Shown piece by piece: positions 11,357 to 22,781 of a stretch of 64,000 nucleotides of DNA. The stretch spans positions 312,501 through 376,500 of the forward strand of contig LSRY02000055.1 in the NCBI GenBank assembly GCA_001643675.2, given 5' to 3'. This stretch comes from Monocercomonoides exilis. Taxonomy: Eukaryota > Preaxostyla > Oxymonadida > Polymastigidae. Each line of letters opens with the position of its first letter. The first letter of the stretch is position 1. Below the pieces are notes generated by a model. It saw only the letters and a list, made by a program, of their open reading frames with translations, was not told where the DNA came from and made no database searches. Position numbers and translations under genes: made by a program.

Positions 11357-14300
11357 TCACTCATACAGATTCATTAATTATCTCCATTCGAACGATAGCA
11401 TTTCCTCCCACAGCTTCAGCTGACCAATAGTAGATTTCCTTGTAACTTCATTTTTCATTTTTTATTTTTTGTGTTATGATCATTATGCCAATTTATTTAT
11501 TTTATTATTATAAATTTCAATTTTCATGGAAATTAAATTTTTAAAAACATTTAATGCATATTTTTTGAATTAAATTCATTGGAACCAACCTGTGACTGAT
11601 AGAATTTCAACGGGAGGATTTTTGCCCCCCCCCCCCCCCCCCCCCATTTTCTCCCCCATTTGAAACAAGTTGTTCATTAAAATGTATTTATTCAGTTGCT
11701 AATATTTTTCTTATATGGGTGATTATTTCCAAAATCATATTTTTTTCTGTCTAAAATTTCGGTTTGAACATTTAAAAAGAATATTCATAAGCGGACCAAG
11801 AAAAGTGATAGATTTTTTAAATGATGCAGCTTCAATCATTTCAAGTCAAATCTTGGTTGTTGAAACTAATAATGAACATTTGATGTTAAAATGACGATTA
11901 TTCAGCAAATGAAAATGAGTTTTTTAAAGAATAATAACACCGAAAAAAAGTAATGATTACAAAAATAATTACCAAAATACTAAAAAAAACTTCGAATTAA
12001 CCGAAATGTATGTGGCTAAATATGAGATTTTTTTTTGTAAAAATTGGATCATATAAGAAAATTGGAACCAAAAAAATATGACCTTATTAAAATACAAAAG
12101 TTATCTTTCAAAATAATTTTTTGAGCACTTGTGAAAAAGAAAAAGAGAGAGCAAAATAATGACTTTTATTTTCCTCTTTTCCTCTTGGATATTTTTTTGT
12201 AATCATTTGTTTGCTCAAAATAATCATAAAAAATCGATAACAACTTGTTCATTCATCTGCTTCAAAGACTCTTTTAAACTTTATTTGAGAAATCTTTTGT
12301 TACTCCAGCTTTTTTTCGAGATAATTTTTCATTTCACATGTTCTCATTCCAACTAAAGAAAAGATTCGAAATTATAAAACTTTTTTTTAAATAAAAAAGA
12401 GCAATTGAGACAAAAGCAAAAAGTCTTATACTTTTTATTTATTAACTAAAAAACAACAATTTTTCCTGAATATTTTCTTTGATCAAAATTTTGGTTGTTT
12501 TTCATGCTTGTGCAACAAAAATACCATGTATTGAAAATCAGGAAGTTAGTGGAACACCCTGTTGTTGTGGACAGAAAATTTGCATTATTTTTTTCGATAT
12601 TTTTATCAGCCAAATGTTTTTTGGACGTTTTTGTTTACGATTTGCTTGATATTGAAGGAGTTTAAAAATTGAATTGAACAAAAAAAGAAACAACGAATAA
12701 TGCACATTTGTTTGATATTGAATTAGTGAAATTCAAAAAAATAAAGAACAAATCAATTTCATATGGCTGATCCTTCTTGAAATCACACTTTCTTGCGAGT
12801 TTTTATCTAATTTTTTATCTCAATTGGATTTTGAAAAAATGAACTTTAACGGTGTATGCAAACTGCATATGATAATGTTTTAAAGAATAATTTTTCTTTT
12901 TCAAAATTCCATTGAGATGAAAAACTTGATAAAAACTTGAACAAAAGTTTGATTTCATAAGAAGGATAATCCATAATTTTAATAAGTTTTCCAATAATTT
13001 CAAAAACTGCAAAAACAATGAAATATATCAAATTGTTCCATTGCTTCACACAGATTTTGACTCATCATAAGTTGTTCTTTGTTTGCATGATCCATTTTTT
13101 GAATGGCGTTCGAATGCTTCTTTTTCTTCAAAGTCTCACTATCCATTTCGCAACGTTTATCAAACATTCGATTTTGTTGCCCTCTTCTCAAACTTTTTCT
13201 TTTTCTTTTGGAAAAACAAGTTTTTCACTCATTTTTTCTTTTTGGTTCAAATTCATCGATAAAATTTTTTTGTTTTTTCTCTTTCAATTTGTGTTTTTCA
13301 TTTGGAGAAAAATCTCCATACAGACTTTGCTTTAAGAAATTTGAAGATAAATTATCTGAAGATGATTATTTCTGATAGACCTAACAAACACTTACACAAG
13401 AAAATATTGGTCCAGCTTCCTTTGGAATTATCACTGTGTTCAGAAATGCTTGTTTTTAAACAAAAGGAGATGTCACCACGATAAAGCTTCTGAAAAGATA
13501 TTTTACAAAGATCTGAAAAACGAATAAGTCTAAAAATGAGAGGGTGCAACAAAAAAGTTATGCAAAACTTGTTCAAAACTGGAGAGTACGCAGTAGTCTC
13601 AATGTCAGAAAAAATGTGAAATATTCATGGGAAAAAATATGATGATTACATTGTTTTCTTCAACATAAATTCATTTATTTATTTTTTGGTCGCAATGATA
13701 TCTGTGATTGTCTGATAAAAGAAGAGCCTTTTTTAATAGGTACAATTTCAGTATTCTTAATAGAGATGGACCACATTTTTGAACCATTGAAAAAATTGTT
13801 CAATTTCAGTTGTAATCCATCCTGAAGGTGCAGGGATTTAATGAATATTGATATATATCAAATAAGATAACTCTTTAGTCGATTTTTTCTTTGGACAAAG
13901 AAAACAACGATAAAGATAATAACCATCAGAACACACGCAAACGCAATAAGTTGCGGTGGAAGTTTTTTTTAAGGTTCGACAAGAGAAGGAGGGATCTGGT
14001 CTATTAAACAGATCACCAATAATGAAGAATTCTCTCCGATTCTCACAGAAGATTCGTCAAAATTAAAAACATTGGAAACTTCGATATTGTTATTAAAAAC
14101 GATTCCTTTCACTTCTCAAAACAAACTGAAAACATTTTCCGAACTTTGAAATCAAATTTTTGATATATAAAGAAGTCTCACCATGGCTCCCTTTAAGATG
14201 GAGCTTCTTTGAACCAAATAAAAAAAATTATTTTATGAAATTGTTTTTTTTCTGTTTCGTTTGAAACTTCCATGTTCAAAATATAAATTGCAAATAAAAA

Positions 14301-14695
14301 CAAACAAAATAATTTTGATATAGAAAAATATCAATATCATTTCCTGTGTGTGCTTCATTCGATCAATAACTCCTTCTGATAAAAAAGATAAAACCTGATT
14401 ATCTATTTTTCAGTTTCTCAGAATGTTTAAACAATGACTTTCCTTCTTTTCTCTCATCTCTGTTTTTTTTTTTCTGTTGGTTTGTCTCCGCACCAGTATC
14501 ACCTTGTGATTGCTTTCGCTTTGACTGCAACGTTCACTGTAAATGAATATGTTTTCTTGATTTCAAAAATTTTCCTCGATCTGGAAAGGACGGTTCGATA
14601 TTCTTTTGTTGCAGCTTGAATTTTATAGTTTTTCAAAAGAATACATTTCTTTTCCATTGCAAAAAAGTGAACGATCTAATGTTCAAAACTTCGAG
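11357..14695. other. Long AT-rich stretch without a supportable gene
   Basis: Several open frames of 60-105 codons exist (for example 13018-13335 plus), but they are phenylalanine/leucine/serine-rich translations of T-rich DNA. At 11714-11740 there is a sequence like the family B end motif (ATGGGTGATTATTTCC). No RNA gene was recognised. Confidence 0.45.
11625..11645. repeat. Poly-C run (21 C)
   Basis: Twenty-one consecutive C residues within very AT-rich DNA, followed by ATTTTCTCCCCCATTTG. Confidence 0.95.
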
Positions 14696-14946
14696 ATATG
14701 GGTCATTCTTTTTGAAAAGTCGTAAATGTTAAATTTTCAAATAAATCAAAAATTTCATATCTTGATCAAATTTCGGTTCCCGCTTATGCAACTTTACATG
14801 AATGTGTGAAATAGCATTGTCAAATTATATCTTCCACTTTCGTGAATTTGCATGAATGGAAACCGAAATTTGATCAAGATATGAAATTTTTGATTTTTTT
14901 GAAAATTAAACAAATGTGACTCTTCAAAAAAAAATTACCTATATGT
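14696..14946. mobile_element. Hairpin (MITE-like) element, family A
   Basis: Left arm 14696-14780 begins ATATGGGTCATTCTTTTTGA and contains AAAAGTCGTAAATG. Right arm 14858-14946 is its imperfect reverse complement (GGAAACCGAAATTTGATCAA ... ACCTATAT). About 77 bp of non-palindromic sequence lies between. At about 251 bp it equals the element at the centre of P1 in length and shares its end motif. There is no coding capacity, as expected of a non-autonomous element. Confidence 0.8.
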
Positions 14947-15249
14947 TTTATTATTTTGGACTAATAAAAAAAACTTTTCGAAGATATTCACAGATATGAA
15001 GTGATGATTTCTTTTTTCTTTGAATTAGCTGTATTTCATATTGGATTTTCAACAACAAACAAGGAATATTGAATGTGCACAAAATACAACAAAAAAAATC
15101 ACAATATGTTCATATTAAGTGTTTTTAGAAAAACAGAAATATTTTATCAACAAATACACAAATTGCATAATTTTCAATTCGAATTTTGACTCTTTTTTGT
15201 TCATCAAAAAATTTATAATTGATCATAAAAATCCTATTTTATCTGAATC
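14947..15249. other. AT-rich spacer
   Basis: Nothing supportable. It lies between the family A hairpin and the second transposase relic. Confidence 0.4.
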
Positions 15250-16840
15250 ATCAAAAATTTAAGAACAACGGAGGAAGATTCTGGAGTGAATGGAAGCTCA
15301 TTATTGCAAAAATCAAAACTGTAGGAAAAACTAACTGAAAATATCGATTACGACATGGCAATGATTATATTCAATGAATTGGAATCACTTCATCCAGAAA
15401 ATATACCAATCATGCCGAAATATTAACAAGAGCTTCTCATTTGTTATTTTCCGAAATTCTCAACATCGAGAGGATTGCAGTTGTTTGTGAATTTAAAAAA
15501 ATCAAGAATAGATGAATTAATTAAAATGGCAAATAAAGAGCTGAATGATTGAGAAAGACTAAGTTCCGTATCAAAAGAAAATGTTGAAGAACTGGTTGAG
15601 CTTTGCGTTGATAAATATAACAAAGGATATCCATTCACTATTTCTTCATTACAAACCTTCATCAACTCAACCAATTATTTTGACTATTCCAACTCTTTTG
15701 TTCAAAAATTTCTTTTGAATCACGATTTTCAAATAAAAAAATGGATTGCTCAACCAACATAAAAAAAGGAAAGAGCTAAATAATCAATAGGAAGAGAAAA
15801 TACAAAAACATTAGAAAAATGGTTGGAAAATGAAAAATGACAACTAATGTTTTGAGTTGATGATACTAAAATACAAGCATACGTAGACGCAAAAAAAATG
15901 AAAGTCATTTGCCCAAAAGAAGTGGATGATAAGAATGTTTCATATACAGTTGTTAGAGATGGAAAACTTGTTTCTTTGATTGGGTGTATTCCTCTTATTG
16001 GTCCTTCAGTTGTTCCCATGCTAATAATTAAAACTGCTACTGTTCAATCTATTATATTTGGAGATTTGCTTGATGGAGTGGATGTAGTTTTCAAAAACTC
16101 ATCCAAGGGTTATTGAAGTTCGCATATATTTTTGGAATTGATAAATATTTGTTTCATTTCACATATAAATAGGCTGAAGGATGAACCAAATTAAAAAAAA
16201 AAAACGGTTCTTATTACAGATGGATTCAGAACACATTCTGGTACAGAAGCCCTTCATGAAATGGAGCAAAACAAGATATGCATTATTTTCATACCACCAA
16301 ATTCGTCGCATTCGTTCTCTCCTTTGGATTTGGTGACATTCTCAAATCTGAAAAATGAATAAAAAAGTTACGATCTTTGTTCACATCAAGACAACAAGCA
16401 CAAGTCCATGCAGGTATAATAAAAACCAATCAATTATGCGCAATTCCGATCATAAACAGAACACCATTCAGAAAAGCTGGAATCATCAACAAGAATGAAG
16501 ATGACAAACAAATAGAAATAGTTGATTTGTTTCGGAAGGCTCAACATATAGAAATAATGTCAAAGGATGAAAATTCATCTCAGTCAATTAAAGATCAAAA
16601 AGATGAAAAAGAAGAGATCAAGAAACAGGATAAATAAAAGGAAGATGAAAAAGGAGATGAAAAAGAAGAAAAGAAAGAAGAAGAAAAAAAAACGAAAAGG
16701 AAGATGAAATGAAATATTGGAAGGGATGGATAGATGATCATTCATCGTATGTTGTCGAAATGTTGATGAAAAAGAGAGACATGATTAAAAAACGTGTGGA
16801 AGATTTTGAGTAATTTAAGAAAAGAAAATATCCATCAAAA
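15250..16840 (+). pseudogene. Second DDE (pogo-like) transposase relic with K/E-rich tail
   Basis: The N-terminal part is fragmentary (VEELVELCVDKYNKGYPF near 15590; WLENEK near 15820). The first catalytic region reads VDDTKIQAYVDAKKMKVICP near 15856, followed by VSYTVVRDGKLVSLIGCIPL, and is open to 16116. In another frame the second catalytic aspartate follows as LITDGFRTHSGTEALHEME (near 16211), then CIIFIPPNSSHSFSPLDL and TFSNLKN. A lysine/glutamate-rich frame (16377-16637) continues. Several TAA, TAG and TGA stops and at least one frame change show decay. The order D-...-D-PPNSSH-...-PLDL is typical of pogo-type DDE_1 transposases. It is clearly different in sequence from the relic at 10-11.4 kb. 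Confidence 0.75.
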
Positions 16841-17800
16841 AAAGAAAAAGATTAAGATTCTTCACTAGAAGATGATGAGGATGAATGTATTTTTAGTATA
16901 TAGAGAAAAAAGAAATGTGATCCCGCTGATAGAAAACCAAAACGACTGATAACAAAACTGTGCCAGAAGTCAGAATGTGATTTTGAGAGTGCTTTAAAAA
17001 TAAATCAATTTCTCTGAACAAGATCTGTCAATACATAGAAAAGAATTGACATGTTTTTTGATGAAGATTCATAAATAGAGTCATGCACCTTTCATGATAG
17101 CAGAACCACAGAGAATTGCGAATATGGGTAATTATTAAAGAAATCATAAATATTTCTGGGGTGTTTGTTTTTCAAAGGTTGTTTATTATTGTATCGACAT
17201 TTTGTATTTAAGTAATATTTTTCTTTCAATTGTTTTCAAAACGAATGATTCTGCATAAATAATGATGAAGATGTCTTTTGCAAGCCTTTTCATTTTTCAA
17301 TAATCTTTTTTTTTTTTTGATATTCAAGTGAAATATTCAAACCGAAATATTTGAACGCAAAATTGTGATTTAGAAAATAATCACTCATATTCTCAAATTG
17401 AGTTTAAATCTTTTTCTTTTGAAAAATAAATTCTTTATCAAGTTGTTATCTTCACAAAGATAGTCGTCTTTAATGTCAAATAAATGTGATTTATAACGCA
17501 ATCAAATTTTCACTATTTTTTCATTCTCATTCCATAATTTCGAGTTTTGAAAAAAAAAAACCCTCATCAAAAGATTTTCCATTCTTTTTCTGAGAAGATA
17601 AAGTTTGAAAGGTCTTTTTTTTTCCATTTTTTTATGTGATCATTCAAACAATTATTTGTTTTTTTGAACGTTATTCCTCAACGTTTATTCATTAATACTC
17701 CTTTTCAAAACAGTCCATCTCCTTTTCTCAAAAGTTTAAATTATTTTTTCATTCCAAGCACGCTCTTTTCTGAGATCCCATCTCAAATATGTCTTAATTT
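16841..17800. other. AT-rich DNA, probably tail of the transposon relic
   Basis: Only short frames. The first 250 bases may still be degraded transposon sequence, since scraps of lysine-rich coding continue. Nothing else was recognised. Confidence 0.35.
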
Positions 17801-18024
17801 TTTTGAAAAGTTCCATTTGTTTAATTTTCAAAAAAATAAAAAATATCATATTTTTATCAGATTTCTGTTTTCACTCACGAAACCATACCCAAACGGATAA
17901 AATAACGTTGTCAAGAATTTGTTTAAATGACAGCAAAATTTGGTGAGTGGAAACAAAAATTTGATAGAAATTCAAAGTTTTTTATTTTTTTGAAAATTAA
18001 ACAAAAGGAACTTTACAAAAAAAT
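17801..18024. mobile_element. Hairpin element, related to family A
   Basis: TTTTGAAAAGTTCCATTTGT with TTTAATTTTCAAAAAAAT on the left pairs with ATTTTTTTGAAAATTAAAC and AAAAGGAACTTTACAAAA on the right. The inner arms are TTTCTGTTTTCACTCAC and GTGAGTGGAAACAAAAATTT, with about 65 bp of loop. It is abutted by the next hairpin. Confidence 0.7.
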
Positions 18025-18031
18025 TTCACCT

Positions 18032-18290
18032 TATGGGTTAATCTTTTTGAAAAGTCGCAAATGTTCAATGTCTGAGTTTTATTAAATTGAAATATGAAAG
18101 ATAATATTTTTTTTGAATCCATCAAATTTCTCCGTTGTGCACATATTCATGCATTTAATAGGTTTGTTTATTCTAAATTTCGAAATAATCAAGTTTGAAG
18201 AATTAATTGTTTAAAGAGATCAAATAATGTTCAATTATTGTTTAACACAAATATTGAACATTTCCGACTTTTCAAAAAATACAACCCATA
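18032..18290. mobile_element. Hairpin element, family A
   Basis: The left end TATGGGTTAATCTTTTTGAA continues AAAGTCGCAAATGTTCAAT. The right end is ATTGAACATTTCCGACTTTT continuing CAAAAAATACAACCCATA. It is 259 bp, close to the 251-252 bp of the copies at 14696 and 35556. Confidence 0.8.
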
Positions 18291-18299
18291 TGAACAAAA

Positions 18300-18530
18300 T
18301 ATTTTGATATATTCATTTTGTTTATTTTTCAAATAAAAAAAATGCCATATTTTGATCAAATTTCTGTAATCAGTCAACAGATTATACTGTAAAGAAAACA
18401 AAATCTCGACAATGTTTGTATTTCCCTCTTTGTGCAGTTTCTTGGGTGGGAACAGAAATTTTATCGACATGTGAAATTTTTATTTGATTTGAAAAATTTA
18501 AAAACAAAACTTTTCAAAAAATATTCAGAT
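18300..18530. mobile_element. Hairpin element, diverged family A relative
   Basis: TTTGTTTATTTTTCAAATAA, then TTTTGATCAAATTTCTGT, pair with ACAGAAATTTTATCGACATG, then TTGAAAAATTTAAAAACAAA. The inner arm GATCAAATTTCTG matches the inner arm of the 14.7-kb copy (GATCAAATTTCGG), linking the families. Confidence 0.6.
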
Positions 18531-19812
18531 AAAAAGTTTGTAATAAAAGAGGGAATAACTGGGTTAATTGTCAAATAGCTGCTGTAAATAGTTGTTGAGA
18601 TAATTCCGATGCACACAGTTATTGAAAGTTTCCACCATTTTCAACACTAACTATCTATCCTTATTTTAAGTATTTTTATGAGTGTTTAATAAACTATTTG
18701 GCATTGCAAATTCTTGATGAGGAAAAAAATATAAAAATGTATTTTTTTTCAGAAAATGACAATTTAGAAATCGCGTTTTTCATGTTCATCTTTTTATTCA
18801 CAAGAAATTTACAAAGGTATTTTATAAATATGATATTGCTCATAATATTCAATAATTTAAATACAAGTTAACTTGCTTCCAATAATTTCTCTTGTTGATT
18901 TTTGAGTTTTTTTGAAAAAAGGGAAAATGAGAAAACAGTTGAAATAATGAGTTTCTAAAAATTTCAAATTATCAAAAATGTTGAAAAGAAAAGTTCAAAA
19001 ACAATTCGAACAATGAAAACGCTTGATTTCAAAAGCTCGTGGAAACACGAGCAAAACATTGATTAAAAAATAAAACTTAATAAAATCAGGACTTTCTTTT
19101 GAAGAATTAATTTTCAAAAATATTTGACATGCAACATAATAATAATATATTATTTGTTTTTAAAATTATTTTCAATGAACACAAGCTTCTATTTGTAGCA
19201 ATATTTGTAAAAAAAATATTGAATCTTTTAAAAAACGTGGTGCTAATAAAAATTTGAACCTATCCAATTGTTATCCTTCCAAGTAAAGAGCATTTAAAGT
19301 GAAGAAATCAATCGAAGCAATTAAAAAATGTTTTGATTATCCAACTTTCGACGTTTTGAAAGAAAAAATTATATTATTAAAAAGAAAATGTTATCACGAA
19401 AGAAAGGAGTTTTTATTTTAAGGATAGAGTTCTAACTTATTTAATTCATTGATTTTCGTAATAATTCAAATTGCGACAATGAATAAGTTTGATCAATGAA
19501 ATAAATAAATCAAATTATTTCTTATTTGTCACAAAATATTAGACTTCAGGAATTTTCATTGAATAACTATTCATATAAGATTAAATTTTTGAGATTAATG
19601 CAACAAAATAAAATTAGTTTCTTTTTTGAAATGCATGTGAGGTCACAAAATATTTTGTTATTTCATCAATGATGTTTGTAAACAAATGTGAAAATCAAAT
19701 TTTTTTTGTAATCTGTGAAGGTTTATAATGCTATAAGTGAAACAATTTTTTATGCTTTGTGCATAAAAAGCTTGAAAATCCATAATTATACCCCAAATCA
19801 GAAAAAAGAAGT
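18531..19812. other. AT-rich intergenic DNA
   Basis: No supportable gene on either strand. Confidence 0.45.
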
Positions 19813-20211
19813 ATGCTGGATATTCTTCAATATGATAAATATGCATTTGAAGAAGATGAATTAAAAGAATCAATCACAAAAATCAAGGGTAAAGCAAAAC
19901 TTTTGACAGCTTCAAGAGTGAGACATTTTGTCAAGATGACAGTTCTAATATCTCCAATAATTATTCAAAAAGAAAAGGAGGCTCATGAAAACTACTTCTT
20001 GAAAAAGAAAAAGCAAACAGAAAAAGAATATGAAATGAAAAGCTATTTATCACTTGTTCAATTAGCTGTTGACTGTATTCTTATTATTGTTCAGAAGTGT
20101 TTTAAATATTCAAAGAAACATATAAAAACAGTTTTCTATATCGTTGAATTGTTTTTCTATCATTTCATCAGTTTTGAGACCGTAAGAAAACGAACATGCA
20201 AGAACTTTTAA
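19813..20211 (+). CDS. Hypothetical 132-residue protein
   Basis: ATG start at 19813, stop at 20211. The product is rich in lysine and glutamate in the middle (HENYFLKKKKQTEKEYEMK) and becomes hydrophobic later (YLSLVQLAVDCILIIVQKC, then TVFYIVELFFYHFISF). Two such stretches could be membrane helices or just the result of T-rich DNA. No homologue recognised. It lies 490 bp upstream of the surface-protein gene at 20704 on the same strand. It may be a real small gene or the remnant of one. Confidence 0.3.
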   Translation: MLDILQYDKYAFEEDELKESITKIKGKAKLLTASRVRHFVKMTVLISPIIIQKEKEAHENYFLKKKKQTEKEYEMKSYLSLVQLAVDCILIIVQKCFKYSKKHIKTVFYIVELFFYHFISFETVRKRTCKNF

Positions 20212-20703
20212 ATTTATTGTCCAACAAAGGAGAATTTCAATAAAAAAATCCATTTATAGAAAAATATCATCAATATTCAGTTTCATAAAAAGTTCCCGGT
20301 TTTGGAACCAATGGATGATATTAAATTTTTTAAGTAGTGTAATTGGGAGCAAGAAAACTTCGGTCCGAGTTTTGAAATTGTGGAATATTAAATTACTGAT
20401 CCTGTGTGAAAGCGATAGATTTCTAAATTTTTTTTGTACATTGACTTCAACACATTTTTTGTTTAAGATATAAACGTTATTAAATAAACAAATAATATTT
20501 CATATATACGTTATTTCATTGATTTGAAATTTGTTGTATAAGATAAGTATGCTTTGAATAATTATGTCATATTTTTTCTTATTTGTTCATTGCCTAAAAA
20601 GCGTTATTCATTGAAAAGAGATTTTGAAACTATCTCTTAGATCAATTTCAAAGTTATATAAACATTGATCAAAATAGTGTTTTATTGAAAAGTGCTTTTG
20701 AGA

Positions 20704-21735
20704 ATGTTTTTGGGATTAATTCTTTTTCAAATTTTGACATCGATTTACTCGCAAGAGGAACCATCTGAATCAATTACAACAGTGTTTGTAAAGCAAAGCG
20801 GGAAAGATGAAAACAGCGGATTGGCAATCGATCAGGAAAAGCCATCATTGAACGGTGCATATAAAAAGTTGGAGAATGACATTGCGTGCAACATGAAAAT
20901 TGTTTATGACGATAGCCCATTGACTGAAGATGGAATCACTTTCAACAAATATCAAGAAATATCTATTAAAGGAGTGAATGGCGATGGAAATGGAAACACT
21001 GAAGTTGCAATAGATTGTGACATTCATCCAGGAAGTAATCTATTTGAATTCCGAATTGATGCGGAAATCAAAAACTTAGCGTTTCACTTCCCAACAACGT
21101 TGAGAAATGAAAGCCAAGAGTATGGATCGTATGATTTGATAAGTGGATCAGGTGCAAAGCCATCAATAAGCAACTGCAGATTTATTCGACCAGAAGTTGA
21201 AGGATGTCTCACTGATATTTATCTTGTGTACTCATCTGGAGGATCATTAACATTGGACTCAGTTGAGTGCGCGGATGAAACATATGCATTAACATCGGAG
21301 AACGAACTCTTTTATTCCATTGACACTCAAACAGTGATATTGTCAAATTTAACTTTGAAGAATGTTAAAACAAATGCATATGCTGTTTTCGATGTCTCAA
21401 GTGAAGGAAAATGTGATGTCACATTGAATGGAAGCAATTTTATTGAATGTGAAGCATTTCGTTACGGATCATTGTATGTTAGCTTCAAAAATGGCGAAAG
21501 CACATTTACCGTTGGAGATGAAGGCGTCACCACTTTTTTATCTTGCAGTTGCAAGAATAATCAAGGTTCTGGAGGAATATATCTTCAAATACAAGTTATT
21601 GAATCAGCAAGTCAACTTAACTGGCCCGAAGACGGAACGAATCTGATATTTGACAGATGCACAGCTGGAGAAGGCGAGTCAAAAAGGAATATTGGAATAT
21701 GTTTGGAGATAGCTGATGATTCATTAAAATTATGA
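20704..21735 (+). CDS. Surface-type beta-helix protein with signal peptide, C-terminus lost
   Basis: I choose the ATG at 20704 over the in-frame GTG at 20692 because it begins a clear signal peptide (MFLGLILFQILTSIYSQ). The mature part opens with VFVKQSGKDENSG and then ISIKGVNGDGNGNTEV, the same kind of domain entry as VSVNGND ... ISVIGKG in the large beta-helix genes. Rung-like repeats follow (SNCRFIR, LTLKNVKTNAYAVFDV, NGSNFIECEAFRYGSLYV). The frame stops at a TGA (21733-21735). Beyond it, read in the same frame, about 30 further codons align with the paralogue at 26.2 kb (WWYAAGIEDNN against GWIVGAKDEEA), interrupted by one more TGA. The membrane anchor of the paralogue is missing: the DIRS-like relic begins about where it should be. 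Secreted or surface role inferred. Confidence 0.75.
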   Translation: MFLGLILFQILTSIYSQEEPSESITTVFVKQSGKDENSGLAIDQEKPSLNGAYKKLENDIACNMKIVYDDSPLTEDGITFNKYQEISIKGVNGDGNGNTEVAIDCDIHPGSNLFEFRIDAEIKNLAFHFPTTLRNESQEYGSYDLISGSGAKPSISNCRFIRPEVEGCLTDIYLVYSSGGSLTLDSVECADETYALTSENELFYSIDTQTVILSNLTLKNVKTNAYAVFDVSSEGKCDVTLNGSNFIECEAFRYGSLYVSFKNGESTFTVGDEGVTTFLSCSCKNNQGSGGIYLQIQVIESASQLNWPEDGTNLIFDRCTAGEGESKRNIGICLEIADDSLKL

Positions 21736-22331
21736 ATCATTATTTGCAATGAAAATGAGTTTTACAGCTGATTACACGCAAAGCAGAAATGGTGGTATGC
21801 CGCTGGAATTGAAGACAATAACTTCAATCAAAGCACATATTTTTTGATTTAAAAGAAACCATTCTCTCACTTCCTTCTCTTCTATTCACAAAGAGATCAT
21901 CACTTTTGGTTCTTTCATGATCACTGATCTTGGAAAAAAATAATTCCGAACAATTTTCTGGGAACGGGACCTGCGACAGAACTGAATCGCAGCGGAGCTG
22001 CCCGGTGGTTAGCAATAGGGTTTGTGACGTTTTCCGGAAACTTTTCATCCTCCAAACCTTCTTCTTTCTCAACCTTGCAACCTTCATCTTCTATCACTTT
22101 TGATGAAGTAAAATAAGATGATGATACACTTTTGGAAGATTCATTTTTAGAAATATATGTTAAACCATAGAAATAATCCTTTAAAGATCTGCCTTTACCG
22201 GAGCTAGTGATAAATGATTAAATTTCCTTCTTAAAAACAGAGGATTAATCACCATTCTTATCCAGCACACCTCCACATTTTGTGAGGATTGCAGATCCTT
22301 TCAAAGATTCATTCGACCAAGCAGGCGAAAG

Positions 22332-22781
22332 ATGCGAAACGTTTTATTCCATGTTATGAAATTGCTATTATTTGCTCATTCAAAGACTCAAAAGGAAGAT
22401 GCAGCTCATGAACCAATAGCTCGAACATGTTTTCTTCTCTCCCAATCACTGAAGAAAGCCAGAAACGCTAGCATCCAAGTGAGATTTGGATTTGACGAAG
22501 CCGCCAGAATGAAGGAGGATTCAGCATCCACACTTCCAACCAAAAGACAATGGGATCATCTCGAAGAATCCAGACAAACAGTGGAGACAACATCCAAAAA
22601 ATGTGCACAAATATCTTTTAATTCGAAAGCCTTTGGCAAAAGTGGATATGGAAAACATGAAAGCAACCAACGTCGTCAGTTTATTCGTTCGGGTCCTTGG
22701 ATGCATGAATGGAGAAGATCAGCAAGCACATTCAAAAGAATCTTTTCGCAGAAGCGATCCAGGGGAGCGAGAACAAATTAA
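22332..22781 (+). pseudogene. DIRS ORF1 (gag-like) remnant
   Basis: A 149-codon frame containing FDEAARMKEDSASTLPTKRQ, WDHLEESRQTVETTSKK and a glycine/arginine-rich stretch (FGKSGYGKHESNQRRQF). This layout of acidic helical part plus basic Gly/Arg part before the reverse transcriptase is what I know from DIRS-type first ORFs. It overlaps the next frame. Confidence 0.55.
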
